Shown: positions 1 through 7,520 of the stretch, in pieces | Layout of the letters: each line of letters begins with the position of its first letter | Position numbering within the stretch: the stretch's first letter is position 1 | Source: Streptomyces sp. GESEQ-35 | Lineage (GTDB): Bacteria; Actinomycetota; Actinomycetes; Streptomycetales; Streptomycetaceae | Assembly: GCF_017948485.1 (NCBI RefSeq) | Contig: NZ_JAFFSX010000008.1 | Location: forward strand, 186,001-250,000 | Reading direction: 5' to 3' | DNA: 64,000 bases | Position numbers and translations under genes: made by a program | Notes under the pieces: generated by a model | The model's database searches: none | What the model saw: only the letters and a program-made list of their open reading frames with translations | What the model was told of the DNA's origin: nothing

Positions 1-1076
1 ACCTCGGTCAGGACGGCGCCGAGCAGTTGCCAGTGCCGGGCCTCGCGCTCGGCCTCCTCGCGCAGCAGCTGGGCCAGCTTGTCGCGGGTCGCCGCCGCGG
101 TCTGCAGCTCGGCGGCGAGCCGGGCCTCCGCCGACTCGGCGTTGGCGCTGACGCTGGTGGTGACCAGTACCGCGAAGCTGACCACGGCGTTGGCGATCTC
201 GGCCAGCAGCTGCTGCACCGCGGCACCCGTCGGCGGCGCGAACAGCGGCTCGGGGTCGCGCTCCTTCGCCAGGTCCGTGAGGGTGCGCGCGAGCACTCGC
301 AGGACGACCGTGCAGATCTCCAGCGTGTCGAGGCCGGTCCGCAGCACGACCCGGTGCAACAGGCCCTCACGCACGCGTGGGTTGAGCCGCAGGCTGTCCT
401 CGGCCTGCCGCAGGGCCGCGTCCACCTCGACGATTTCGTGGTCGAGCCGGCGGGCCTCGTGGAGCCGCGCCGCAGCCTGCTCGACCGGGGTACGGCCGGC
501 CGCCTCCTCACCCATGTTCAGCATCAGCTGCCGCAGCCTGCGGGCGAGGCCCTCGATGGACTCACCCGCCTGGCCGACCCACACCGGCGGCGCCAGCAGC
601 AGGTTGAAGCCGAGGCCGACGACCGCGCCGATGAGCGTCTCCACCACCCGCGCCCACGCCGTGTCCCCGACGGTCGTCACCCCGAGGACCAGCATCGCGC
701 TGATCGCGACCTCGGGGACGTACTCGTTGACCCGCACCAGGTGCCCCACGGCCAGCGAGGCGAGGATCAGCAGGGCGAGACTCCACCAGGTCAGTCCCAC
801 CAGCAGGCTGAAGGCGATGGCCACGAGAACCCCGGCCACCACGGAGTTGACCCGGCGGATGCCGTTGGTGAGGGTGGCGTAGAGGGTGACCTGGACGACC
901 AGCAGCGCGGTCAGGGGCGCGGTGAGCGGCAGCGCCTCGGGGCTCAGGCGCAGCGCGATGACGTAGGCGATCGTCGCCGCGGCGGCCGAGCGCAGCGTCT
1001 GGACGACGACGGGGTCCCGGCGCTGCTTCCTCACCAGGCGCTCGAAGGACGCCGTCTGCTCACGTACATCTCGCAT
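1..1076 (-). CDS. FUSC / aromatic acid exporter family protein (3' end outside window)
   Basis: The leftward reading frame stays open from an ATG at 1076 to the window edge, giving about 358 residues with no stop. The first ~35 residues are cytoplasmic. They are followed by several hydrophobic helices (about residues 28-165) rich in Ala, Leu and Val, ending in a motif LLAPPVW. The rest is a long helical, Arg/Glu-rich cytoplasmic domain with two more hydrophobic stretches. This layout fits FUSC/ArAE-type inner-membrane efflux proteins, which export small aromatic acids or similar metabolites. Substrate is unknown. A purine-rich GGAAG lies about 13 bases upstream of the ATG. The C-terminus is not seen. 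Confidence 0.8.
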   Translation of the reverse strand, partial: MRDVREQTASFERLVRKQRRDPVVVQTLRSAAAATIAYVIALRLSPEALPLTAPLTALLVVQVTLYATLTNGIRRVNSVVAGVLVAIAFSLLVGLTWWSLALLILASLAVGHLVRVNEYVPEVAISAMLVLGVTTVGDTAWARVVETLIGAVVGLGFNLLLAPPVWVGQAGESIEGLARRLRQLMLNMGEEAAGRTPVEQAAARLHEARRLDHEIVEVDAALRQAEDSLRLNPRVREGLLHRVVLRTGLDTLEICTVVLRVLARTLTDLAKERDPEPLFAPPTGAAVQQLLAEIANAVVSFAVLVTTSVSANAESAEARLAAELQTAAATRDKLAQLLREEAEREARHWQLLGAVLTE

Positions 1077-1290
1077 CGCTTGGGATCTTCCCTTCCTCAG
1101 GCGCATCGAACGTACTGAGGAAAACCCCCGCTGTCGCGCTGCGGATGTCCGGGCAAGGGTGGCCATCTGCCCCGTCGATCGTCTGCGGCGCCGTCGTGGC
1201 TGGTTGCGCCCGCGCGGCGGAGTCGCATATTGATACAGCCTCGCGCCCCTCAGGGCGCGGCCGAACCGCAGTGGACTTCGCCCGACCCGT

Positions 1291-1785
1291 CTAGACGTAC
1301 AGCTTGTCGAGGAAGGCGGACAGATTGACCGTGGTGCGGGCGATCTGTTCGTCCACGGTCAGGCTCTCCTCGATACGGATCCCGGACTGCGGGATCTTCT
1401 TGCCGCGCACGTAGAGGGAACAGGCGAGATCGGTGCACATGTAGACGCCGACGGAGTTCCCCTCGCGGCCCGCCGTTCCCGCTTTGCGGGCCGTCATCAG
1501 GGAGACGCCGCCTCCCGGGTGGGTCGTCAGGCACAGCGAGCACATGCTGCGGTGCAGGAAGCCGCGTTGCGAGGACGGGAACCTCAGGGTCACGCCGGTG
1601 AGCTGTCCTGCCCGCTCGGTGACCAGATAGCTGCGATCGGGTGCCCCCGGATCACGCCAGCCGAGGAAGTCCAGGTCGCCCCAGGGGCGTTCTTCGAGGT
1701 CCCGGGGTATGGCCAGCCGCTTGGCCTCGCCCTTGGAGCAGTTGATAAATGAGTTGCGGATGTCCTGCTCGGTGAGTGATCTCAT
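1291..1785 (-). CDS. FBP domain zinc-finger protein
   Basis: A 164-residue protein with the arrangement of the FBP family (named after a fibronectin-binding-protein C-terminal domain, in practice a treble-clef zinc finger common in actinomycetes). The N-terminal half has the family pattern of short helices and a WGDLDFLGW segment. The C-terminal half has two cysteine pairs, C82/C85 (CSLC) and C117/C122 (CTDLAC), suited to one zinc ion. It is probably cytoplasmic and RNA- or ribosome-related by family analogy, but the role is unproven. It is divergent from the DUF3626 gene; the 80-base gap between them is AT-rich for this window and likely holds both promoters. Confidence 0.8.
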   Translation of the reverse strand: MRSLTEQDIRNSFINCSKGEAKRLAIPRDLEERPWGDLDFLGWRDPGAPDRSYLVTERAGQLTGVTLRFPSSQRGFLHRSMCSLCLTTHPGGGVSLMTARKAGTAGREGNSVGVYMCTDLACSLYVRGKKIPQSGIRIEESLTVDEQIARTTVNLSAFLDKLYV

Positions 1786-1865
1786 GGGAGTCTCCTGGGG
1801 ATTACCGGCTGCCTAGGGGGATTAGGTTTTAGCCTAGGGTAGATAGCCCGGGGGAGGGGAAGCCA

Positions 1866-2795
1866 GTGCATTTCCGGGACGTCGAGTCACCGCGGGCACG
1901 CGCGGCACTGGGGCACGTGGGGGGCCGCTCCGCCGGACCGGCCGTCGACCAGGATCTGCGTATCACGCTCAACTTCCACCCGGACCGGCTGGTCGGCGGG
2001 GTCCCGATTCTCGTGGCGCTGGCTCAGGACGGTACCTACCACTCGCAGTTCGTCACGGGAGTGAGCAACGGCGGCCTCACCGCGCATCCGGGCGGCGACC
2101 GCTGGCGCTGGGAGAGCCGGATCTTCGGCGGAGCCTACGACGACGCGTCCCCGCACGACCGGCCCGTCTACGGCGCCCTGAACTTCCGGCACCAGGTGGT
2201 GGGCGCGGCCCCACGGTTCGGGTCCTCGCACTTCCGGCTCACCGCGGCGACCCTGGCCTGCGCCACCTTCTGCTACCCCGACAGCGCGGCCGAGCCCACC
2301 GACTTCGGCGTGGCCACCGGCATGTCCCTGATCGCACTGGCCGAGGCGGACCGGCGGGACGCCCTCAACGACTACATCGAGGCGCAGGTCCACGGCGGCG
2401 TCGCCCTCGCCCACGACGTGGAGGCGCTCGTCCTGGACGCGGCCTACCGGGGCACCGCTGTCGAGGCGGCGGCCCGCTCGCTGCCCTGTCCGGTCGAATG
2501 GCACCCCGGCTACCGGCTCACCGTGGCCGAATTGCGAAGCCATGCGGACTACCGAGGCCCGGAGTACGCCGACCTGGGCGCCCGGATCGCCGACGACGGC
2601 CGCCTCGACCCGCGGATCATCGGCGACGCGGCCCGCACGGGACGCCATGAACTCCAGGACCTGAAGATGGTGTGGCACACCCTCGCCTGCTTCGGCGCCC
2701 CGGAGGGAGCCGGTACGGCCTACTCCGGCGCGGCCGAGTCCGGCGTGGCCGGCGTCGGCGGCCACACCCCGGGAGTGAGCACGCCCAGTGCGTAG
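1866..2795 (+). CDS. DUF3626 domain-containing protein
   Basis: A 309-residue protein recognised as DUF3626 from the conserved segments ITLNFHPDR, VALAQDGTYHSQFVTGVSNG and RIFGGAYD, followed by a region about the handling of PVYGALN and FGSSHFRL. The family is widespread in actinobacteria and has no established biochemical function. The start is GTG with GAGGGGAAG a few bases upstream. The last ~25 codons, rich in Gly, Ala and Ser, overlap the 3' end of the convergent LuxR gene by 76 bases, so either gene may read into antisense of the other. No membrane segment or signal peptide is visible. Confidence 0.75.
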   Translation: MHFRDVESPRARAALGHVGGRSAGPAVDQDLRITLNFHPDRLVGGVPILVALAQDGTYHSQFVTGVSNGGLTAHPGGDRWRWESRIFGGAYDDASPHDRPVYGALNFRHQVVGAAPRFGSSHFRLTAATLACATFCYPDSAAEPTDFGVATGMSLIALAEADRRDALNDYIEAQVHGGVALAHDVEALVLDAAYRGTAVEAAARSLPCPVEWHPGYRLTVAELRSHADYRGPEYADLGARIADDGRLDPRIIGDAARTGRHELQDLKMVWHTLACFGAPEGAGTAYSGAAESGVAGVGGHTPGVSTPSA

Positions 2796-3412
2796 GCGCG
2801 GGCGACCAGTTCGGTGCGGTTCGCCGCGTTCCAGCGGGCGGACAGCCGGCGCAGGTGATAGTTGACGCCGTCGACGGTGAGGCCGGTCTCACGGGCGGCG
2901 TGGGCCGTGGTGGCGCCCGCCGCCAGCAGGGCCAGGATGCGGGCCTCGATCGGCGCGACCCGGACGGGGGTGTCCGAGCCGGCCTCGCGTTCGCCGAGGA
3001 CGCGCAGCATCACCAGCAGCGCGGGCGTGTCCTCCGAGGTGTCGCTCACCGGATCCGCCGTCAGCTCCCCGTACCGCTCGCCGCCGCCGGGCGCCTGCCA
3101 GCGCACCGAGACCTGATAGCGCGACCGGTGCCGCAGCCGCAGCGCCTGCGCGATCCGCTCCACCTGCGTCGCCTCCTGCGGCCGGAACAGCTCCAGCACG
3201 TCACGGCCGCGCAGCCGCCCCGGGGCCGTACCGCACTCCGTGGCCATCGCCGGATTGGCCAGCAGCACGGAACCGTACACATCGCACACCGCGACGGGCA
3301 CCGAGACCCGGTCGAACAGCAACAGCGCGCGATTGCGCCACACCACCCCTTCCGCGTGAGCCAGGTCCACCAGCACCTCCAGCCTTTCCGTGCAAGGCCG
3401 ATTCATGTCCAT
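2720..3412 (-). CDS. PAS domain LuxR-type transcriptional regulator
   Basis: A 230-residue protein with an N-terminal PAS-like sensor fold (about residues 25-130, including FDRVSVPVAVCD and RLRGRDVLELF) and a C-terminal LuxR/GerE helix-turn-helix (about 155-215, with EARILALLAAGATTAHAA and GVNYHLRRL). It probably binds a small ligand or responds to redox and regulates transcription; targets are unknown. It lacks a receiver domain, so it is not a classical response regulator. The 3' end overlaps the convergent DUF3626 gene by 76 bases. The tail after the HTH is low-complexity Pro/Ala/Thr. Confidence 0.8.
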   Translation of the reverse strand: MDMNRPCTERLEVLVDLAHAEGVVWRNRALLLFDRVSVPVAVCDVYGSVLLANPAMATECGTAPGRLRGRDVLELFRPQEATQVERIAQALRLRHRSRYQVSVRWQAPGGGERYGELTADPVSDTSEDTPALLVMLRVLGEREAGSDTPVRVAPIEARILALLAAGATTAHAARETGLTVDGVNYHLRRLSARWNAANRTELVARAYALGVLTPGVWPPTPATPDSAAPE

Positions 3413-3462
3413 GCACTACAGAGAAGGATTGTGGGGCAAGGGCAGCAGCCGTTGGCGCGGAG

Positions 3463-3500
3463 CGGCTCCAGCCGGGTCGGGCGTCTCCTGGCTGGAGCCG
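3463..3500 (-). terminator. Stem-loop terminator after methyltransferase gene
   Basis: Perfect 11-base arms CGGCTCCAGCC (3463-3473) and GGCTGGAGCCG (3490-3500) enclose a 16-base loop. The hairpin starts 8 bases beyond the stop codon of the leftward methyltransferase gene, the usual place for a Streptomyces terminator. There is no U-tract, as is common in this genus. Confidence 0.6.
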
Positions 3501-3507
3501 GTCGTCG

Positions 3508-4161
3508 TCAGATATGGGCAGACACGATGAGCGTGCCGATGTGCCCCGGCTTGGGCGCCTCGAATACATCCGCCTTGGCCATGGAGAACCCGGCCCGGGT
3601 CAGCAGACGTTCCCAGACTGCGGGCCGGTAGCTGTAGCGGTAGGTGAACATGGCCTTCCCTGCGAACCCGCCCTTGTACATGCCCTGCGGCCCGTAGGCC
3701 CCGGGGATCGCCGGGGGCTGCGAGAAGACGAAGACACCGCCGGGGTTCAGCCGTTGCCGTACGAGAGGGAAGAGACGCCCGGGATCGGTGAACCAGGCCG
3801 CACCAAAGATCGAGTAGACGGCGTCGTACGTGTCCTCGCACTCCGCCAGGTGTTCCAGGACTTCGGCGTGGCTGAACACGGCCCCGGTGCATGCCCACTT
3901 CTCGCTGGTCCTCTTGACCATGACCGGTGAGAGGTCCACGCCGTGCGCGGTGGCGCCCTGCTCGGCCAGGTGCGCGAGCGCGCGGCCAGTGCCGCAACCG
4001 AGCTCCAGCACCTTGTGCGGGTCACCGAGAAGTTCCGGGCCGGGGCCGTGGCCGGCGTACTGGGTCCAGCAGAAGGTGGGCTCGGCGTCGTCCTTGAACG
4101 CGGATTCGGCGTATGCGTCCCACAGTTCGGTCTCGGCGGCGATGTCGTGTGGTACGGGCAC
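3508..4161 (-). CDS. Class I SAM-dependent methyltransferase
   Basis: A 217-residue Rossmann-type methyltransferase. Motif I VLELGCGTGR is at residues 51-60 and the acidic SAM-ribose ligand is D76 in GVDLSPVM. Later come a YDAVYSIFGAAWF segment and a LNPGGVFVFSQ motif. The start chosen is GTG at 4161, because AAGGA lies just upstream and because the longer frame to the right has no family similarity. It is the last gene of the leftward operon that begins with the DUF6415 gene; an 80-base gap with a strong hairpin separates it from the gene before it. The substrate is unknown; the operon suggests modification of a small natural product or peptide, which is inference. Confidence 0.8.
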   Translation of the reverse strand: MPVPHDIAAETELWDAYAESAFKDDAEPTFCWTQYAGHGPGPELLGDPHKVLELGCGTGRALAHLAEQGATAHGVDLSPVMVKRTSEKWACTGAVFSHAEVLEHLAECEDTYDAVYSIFGAAWFTDPGRLFPLVRQRLNPGGVFVFSQPPAIPGAYGPQGMYKGGFAGKAMFTYRYSYRPAVWERLLTRAGFSMAKADVFEAPKPGHIGTLIVSAHI

Positions 4162-4194
4162 GGCGCGTTCCTTCGGGTAGTCGGGATGCGGGAG

Positions 4195-4226
4195 CCCCCG
4201 CCCTCGGGGAGATGGGAGGGCGGGGG
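4195..4226 (-). terminator. Intra-operon hairpin (possible attenuator)
   Basis: Arms CCCCCGCCCTC (4195-4205) and GAGGGCGGGGG (4216-4226) pair perfectly over 11 bases around a 10-base loop. The hairpin sits between the stop codon of the 4242-4742 gene and the ribosome binding site of the methyltransferase gene. It may partly terminate transcription or protect the upstream mRNA. Confidence 0.55.
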
Positions 4227-4241
4227 CCGACTGTAGCGAGG

Positions 4242-4742
4242 TCAGTGGCTGTCGGGGACCTTGTCGTCGCACGGGGAGCAGTCCGCGCCGTCGATGGCCC
4301 ACAGTTCCTCGTCGATCGGCCAGCCCTGGCTCTTCAGGAAGTCGCCGGTGCGCATGCACAGGCCGTCTCGGCGGCGCTCGATGAACGGGGCGTGGTGCTT
4401 GAACCTGCCGCCGTTGTAAAGGCGGCAGATGCCCCACCAGACAGGCGTGTCGAGGATCAGTTGGTGCACGCCGAAGTCGACGAGTTTGCCGACGCCGAGG
4501 TGAACGTCGGGGTTCTCGATGGAGCCCATGACGTACATGACGGCGTTGCCGAGGATCCGTTCGGCCATGTCGCGGACCATGGTGTGGTCGCGGAGCAGGA
4601 GGGCGACTTCGCGGTCCCACAGGCTCATGCCGGAGTCGAAGACGTTGACGGTCAGCTCGGTGATGTGTGGTGCGACCGCTTCGAGCAGTTCCTGCGGGTC
4701 GCGTGCGCGGGTTGCGGCGGGACGATCTAACGCGATGGTCAC
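4242..4742 (-). CDS. Glycine-rich domain-containing (GRDP-like) protein
   Basis: A 166-residue protein. The centre reads MAERILGNAVMYV, then KLVDFGVHQLILDT, then a cysteine and FKHHAPF. It ends with WPIDEELW and a cysteine cluster. This pattern matches, from memory, the actinobacterial 'glycine-rich domain-containing protein' family, which has VD-G-H...T...C...F-HH and a C-terminal CxxC. H93, C106, H116, H117, C129, C155 and C158 could bind a metal ion. The GTG start at 4742 is supported by AGGAGG six bases upstream and by a GTGA overlap with the stop of the preceding gene. It lies in the DUF6415-methyltransferase operon. Function is unknown. Confidence 0.6.
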   Translation of the reverse strand: MTIALDRPAATRARDPQELLEAVAPHITELTVNVFDSGMSLWDREVALLLRDHTMVRDMAERILGNAVMYVMGSIENPDVHLGVGKLVDFGVHQLILDTPVWWGICRLYNGGRFKHHAPFIERRRDGLCMRTGDFLKSQGWPIDEELWAIDGADCSPCDDKVPDSH

Positions 4743-5041
4743 GTTGTTCCTCCTGTTGCGGACGGTTGCCTCCGGTCGGAGGCGATGAGCCAACCCGCCC
4801 TTTCGGGGGGCAGGGCGGGCTGCACCCGTACCCGGCGTGCCGTCCCGCCGGGGACGGGTCTACCAACTGGTCTTGGTGTACGGATGCCAGTGCCCGCCAT
4901 TGCCGTCCCGCGGGGGATGCCCGGGGGCTCGGTGCAGTGGACGTGGGTGCGCCGGTGCTCGGCCCAGCAATACCAGGCTGCTCGTCCTGCGGGCGTCTCG
5001 GAGCGCCCGATGATGGCGCTGCGCTCGGTCTCGGCGGTCAT
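4739..5041 (-). CDS. Small hypothetical protein, translationally coupled
   Basis: A 100-residue reading frame whose ATG (5041) overlaps the stop of the gene before it as ATGA and whose TGA overlaps the GTG of the gene after it as GTGA. These two exact 4-base junctions are the main reason to accept it. The first 40 residues look coding and include WYCWAEHRRTHVHC, rich in Trp, His and Cys. The rest is Pro/Arg/Gly-rich and has no recognisable domain. It could be an unusual structural or substrate protein of the operon; no family is recognised. If it is not translated, the operon would have a 300-base gap here. Confidence 0.5.
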   Translation of the reverse strand: MTAETERSAIIGRSETPAGRAAWYCWAEHRRTHVHCTEPPGIPRGTAMAGTGIRTPRPVGRPVPGGTARRVRVQPALPPERAGWLIASDRRQPSATGGTT

Positions 5042-5265
5042 GGACTGTGCTCCCCCGTCCGGCGGTGCAGGGCGCGCGCGACCAGGACGCGCGCTAGGAT
5101 GCGGACCCCGTCGGGGTCCGGCTCGACGAGGTGGGCGTGCTCGCGGTGTGCCCACACCGTCCAGCCCGGGTCGGACATCCCCAGCTCGTGGGCGACGGCC
5201 ACTGCGTCATCCGGGTCCGCTATCAGGCCGTCGCAGTAGCGGCACACGTGCAGAGTGGCAGTCAC
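5038..5265 (-). CDS. Small CxxC hypothetical protein
   Basis: A 75-residue protein beginning at GTG 5265, which overlaps the DUF6415 stop codon as GTGA. Near the N-terminus it has C8 and C11 in a CRYC motif. Next come VAVAHELGMSDPGWTVWAHREHAHLVEP and a helical Arg-rich C-terminus. The two cysteines and several histidines suggest a small zinc-binding fold, but I do not recognise the family. Its place between two 4-base overlaps implies coupled translation with the DUF6415 protein and the 100-residue protein. Confidence 0.6.
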   Translation of the reverse strand: MTATLHVCRYCDGLIADPDDAVAVAHELGMSDPGWTVWAHREHAHLVEPDPDGVRILARVLVARALHRRTGEHSP

Positions 5266-5651
5266 GGGCGGCAGCTCAGCGTCTCGTAGTGGTCGCACAG
5301 CGCACTCAGGGACCGGGCCAGGCGCCGGGCATGGGCGACACCGGCATCGAGCCCGGCGAGGGGCGGGACGGACATCTTCCGGCGGGCCTCGCCCACGCAG
5401 GCCATCGCGCAGTACGACTGCACGTCCTTGAACCGCGAGCCCGCGGCCCGCTCCACCTCAGGGACGAGCAACTCAATGTGGCCACGCAGGGCGAGGGTGA
5501 GCGTGTCGACCTCGTCGGCGGCCGGTGGCAAGGCCTCCGGGCCGTCATCGGGCCCGAGGAGACGGAGCGCGTTTCCTCGCATCGTCGCCAGATCCGGAGG
5601 GGCCTGATCGCGCTCTTCGACGGTCGGTGAGTGGGCTGTAGCTTGGGCCAT
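5262..5651 (-). CDS. DUF6415 family natural product biosynthesis protein
   Basis: A 129-residue all-helical protein. The core, DEVDTLTLALRGHIELLVPEVE followed by CAMACVGEARRKM and ARRLARSLSALCDHYE, matches what I know of the DUF6415 'natural product biosynthesis' family of Streptomyces. That family occurs in small operons near XRE regulators and often regulates or accompanies orphan pathways; no reaction is known. The ATG at 5651 has GAGGAG about eight bases upstream. It is the first gene of the leftward operon and is divergent from the small-protein/DUF6879/XRE operon. Confidence 0.75.
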   Translation of the reverse strand: MAQATAHSPTVEERDQAPPDLATMRGNALRLLGPDDGPEALPPAADEVDTLTLALRGHIELLVPEVERAAGSRFKDVQSYCAMACVGEARRKMSVPPLAGLDAGVAHARRLARSLSALCDHYETLSCRP

Positions 5652-5759
5652 GTCGGCGCTCCTCAGCAGCGTTGGCCGCGCCCCGGGAGGTCTCATCCTC
5701 GCCGGGGTCTTGTTGTAACTCCCGACGCTAGAAGCGCAGGCTGCACGACCTCCAGGAAT

Positions 5760-5840
5760 GTGCACGCATGTACACGCGTCTTGTTTATGGTCTTGACCTG
5801 CCAACACCCACGAACGACCGTGGTGTACATCCCTGAACAC
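5760..5840. promoter_or_regulatory. Divergent promoter region with two palindromic operators
   Basis: GTGCAC-GCAT-GTACAC at 5760-5775 and GTGTACATccctGAACAC at 5823-5840 share the half-site GTGTAC/GTRCAC. They lie between the leftward DUF6415 operon and the rightward operon that ends with an XRE regulator. That regulator, or another XRE protein, is the obvious candidate to bind them and control both operons; this is inference. Confidence 0.5.
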
Positions 5841-5860
5841 GAAGAGCAGCGGAGGCGATT

Positions 5861-6121
5861 GTGGACCTACAGTTCATCGGGATCGACCCCAACACCGGCG
5901 ACGGCGAAAGCCCCACCGTGTGGGTCGACCAGGAGAAGCAGGAACTCGTGCTCCAGGGCTGGAAGCCGGGTCCGGAACTTGAAGCGGCGTGTGCGCAGTT
6001 CGAGGCGCCCGGCCACGCGGTGGGGATCCCGGACCACGAGGCCGTGATCCGTATCCCCGCCAGGATGGTGCACATGATCAGGGAGGCCTGCGATGCCGTC
6101 GAGCGTGCCGACGTTTCCTGA
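5861..6121 (+). CDS. Small conserved hypothetical protein upstream of DUF6879
   Basis: An 86-residue acidic protein starting at GTG 5861 with GGAGG five bases upstream. Sequence features are an N-terminal strand pattern (LQFIGIDPNT), WVDQEKQELVLQGWKPG, then AIRIPARMVHMIREAC. Proteins of this kind often precede DUF6879 genes in actinomycetes. The function is unknown. The last 29 bases overlap the DUF6879 gene, so the two are probably translated together. It could act as an antitoxin-like or accessory partner, but nothing in the sequence proves that. Confidence 0.65.
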   Translation: MDLQFIGIDPNTGDGESPTVWVDQEKQELVLQGWKPGPELEAACAQFEAPGHAVGIPDHEAVIRIPARMVHMIREACDAVERADVS

Positions 6122-6620
6122 ACTGCTCGGCTCGGCAACGAGCACGGCCGTCCATCTGGAGATGCGCGACAGCTACGCCGTCGACTACGAGAAGGGGCCG
6201 TTCGCCGACTGGCGGGCTGGTTTCCGCCACGACATCGCGGACCGGGCGTCCTGGTGGCGTCCGTGGCTCGACCTGATCCAGGAGACCGTGGGCCGCGGCG
6301 TCGTCGTCCGCCGGGCCCGCATCGTCTCCGAGCCGGTCAGCGAATACACCCGCTTCCTGTACGACGGCACCTTCACCAACGTCGCCGCGGGCGAACAGGT
6401 GCGCTGGCTTGCTCGCCGCAGTGCTTCAGACATCGCCCTGCCGGGAAACGACTTCTGGCTGATCGATGGCCGGCTGATCCGGTGGAACCACTTCACCGGC
6501 GAAGGCGCGTCCGGAGGCGGGGAGATCAGCGATGATCCGGCCGCGGTGAAGCTGTGCGCCGACGCCTTCGAAGCGGTGTGGGCGCGTGCCGTACCGCACG
6601 ACCAGTACGAGATCAGCTAG
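6093..6620 (+). CDS. DUF6879 family protein
   Basis: A 175-residue protein recognised as DUF6879 by the run of features WRPWLDLIQETVGRGV, ARIVSEPVSEYTRF, LARRSASDIALPGNDFWLID and RWNHFTGEG. These proteins nearly always accompany DUF5753-type XRE regulators, in the way DUF397 proteins do, and are suspected partners of those regulators. No enzymatic motif is visible. The ATG at 6093 lies inside the preceding gene; the N-terminus with PTFPELLGSA is family-like. The XRE gene starts 23 bases downstream. Confidence 0.8.
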   Translation: MPSSVPTFPELLGSATSTAVHLEMRDSYAVDYEKGPFADWRAGFRHDIADRASWWRPWLDLIQETVGRGVVVRRARIVSEPVSEYTRFLYDGTFTNVAAGEQVRWLARRSASDIALPGNDFWLIDGRLIRWNHFTGEGASGGGEISDDPAAVKLCADAFEAVWARAVPHDQYEIS

Positions 6621-6643
6621 AACGGAAGGCGCACGCCCAGCTC

Positions 6644-7495
6644 ATGCCCATTTCTCCCTCGTCCTCGGCGCAGGCCGCCCGAAAAGCAGTAGCCGGGCGG
6701 CTGAAGGAACTTCGAGCCGACGCCGGGATCACCGGCCCCGAGCTGGCCGCGCGCTGCGGCTGGAGCCACCCGAAGACGTACCGGATCGAGGCTGCCCGCA
6801 CGCCGCCGTCAGCTGACGACATCCGTCGTTGGTGCGAGGCGTGCGGCGCCGTGGGCCAGGCCGAGGACATCATCGCCCAGTCCCGCACCGCCGAGTCCAT
6901 GTACACGGAATGGCGACGCAAGGTACGCACTGGCCTCAAGCAACTCCAGAACAGCTACGTGCACTTGTTCCAGTCCACGCAGCTCTTCCGCGTCTACTCG
7001 CCCACGCTCGTGCCCGGCCTGCTCCAGACCGAGGGATACGCGACGGGCCTGCTTTCCTCGATCACAGAGTTCCGCGACATCCCCAACGACGTCGCGGAAG
7101 CCGTAGCCGCGAGGCTGGAACGATCCCGGATCCTGCACGAACCCGGGCACCACTTCGTGATGGTCATCGAAGAGCCGGTCCTCTACTACCGACTGGGCGA
7201 CAGCGATGCCATGGCCGCACAGCTCGGCTACCTGCTCACCGCTGGCGCGCTGCCGTCGGTGTCGCTGGGCATCATCCCCAGCGCGACCGAGGAACGCGCC
7301 ATGTGGCCACAGGAGTTGTTCCACGTGTACGACGACGCGCTTGTGTCGGTGGAGCTGCTGTCGGCGCGCATCCAAGTCACCCAGCCCTCGGAGATCACCC
7401 TGTACGTGAAGGCGTTCGAGCAGCTGCGCGGCATGGCCGTGTATGGGGCCGACGCGCGGGCGCTGATCGTGAACGCCATCGACGCGCTGCACTGA
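6644..7495 (+). CDS. XRE-family regulator with DUF5753 (Scr1-type antitoxin-like)
   Basis: A 283-residue protein with an N-terminal helix-turn-helix (residues ~10-70: RLKELRADAGITGPELAARC and SHPKTYRIEAART) and a C-terminal DUF5753 domain (~100-280: VPGLLQTEGYATGLL, EEPVLYYRLG, LPSVSLGIIP and an FHVYDDALVSVELL segment). The family includes WhiJ/Scr1-like developmental regulators and is often called a TA-like antitoxin. I chose the ATG at 6644; the frame extends upstream but into the DUF6879 gene. It likely binds the palindromes at 5760-5840. Paired with the DUF6879 protein. Confidence 0.85.
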   Translation: MPISPSSSAQAARKAVAGRLKELRADAGITGPELAARCGWSHPKTYRIEAARTPPSADDIRRWCEACGAVGQAEDIIAQSRTAESMYTEWRRKVRTGLKQLQNSYVHLFQSTQLFRVYSPTLVPGLLQTEGYATGLLSSITEFRDIPNDVAEAVAARLERSRILHEPGHHFVMVIEEPVLYYRLGDSDAMAAQLGYLLTAGALPSVSLGIIPSATEERAMWPQELFHVYDDALVSVELLSARIQVTQPSEITLYVKAFEQLRGMAVYGADARALIVNAIDALH

Positions 7496-7520
7496 CCACG
7501 TGCAGGGCTACCCTCCCGGC

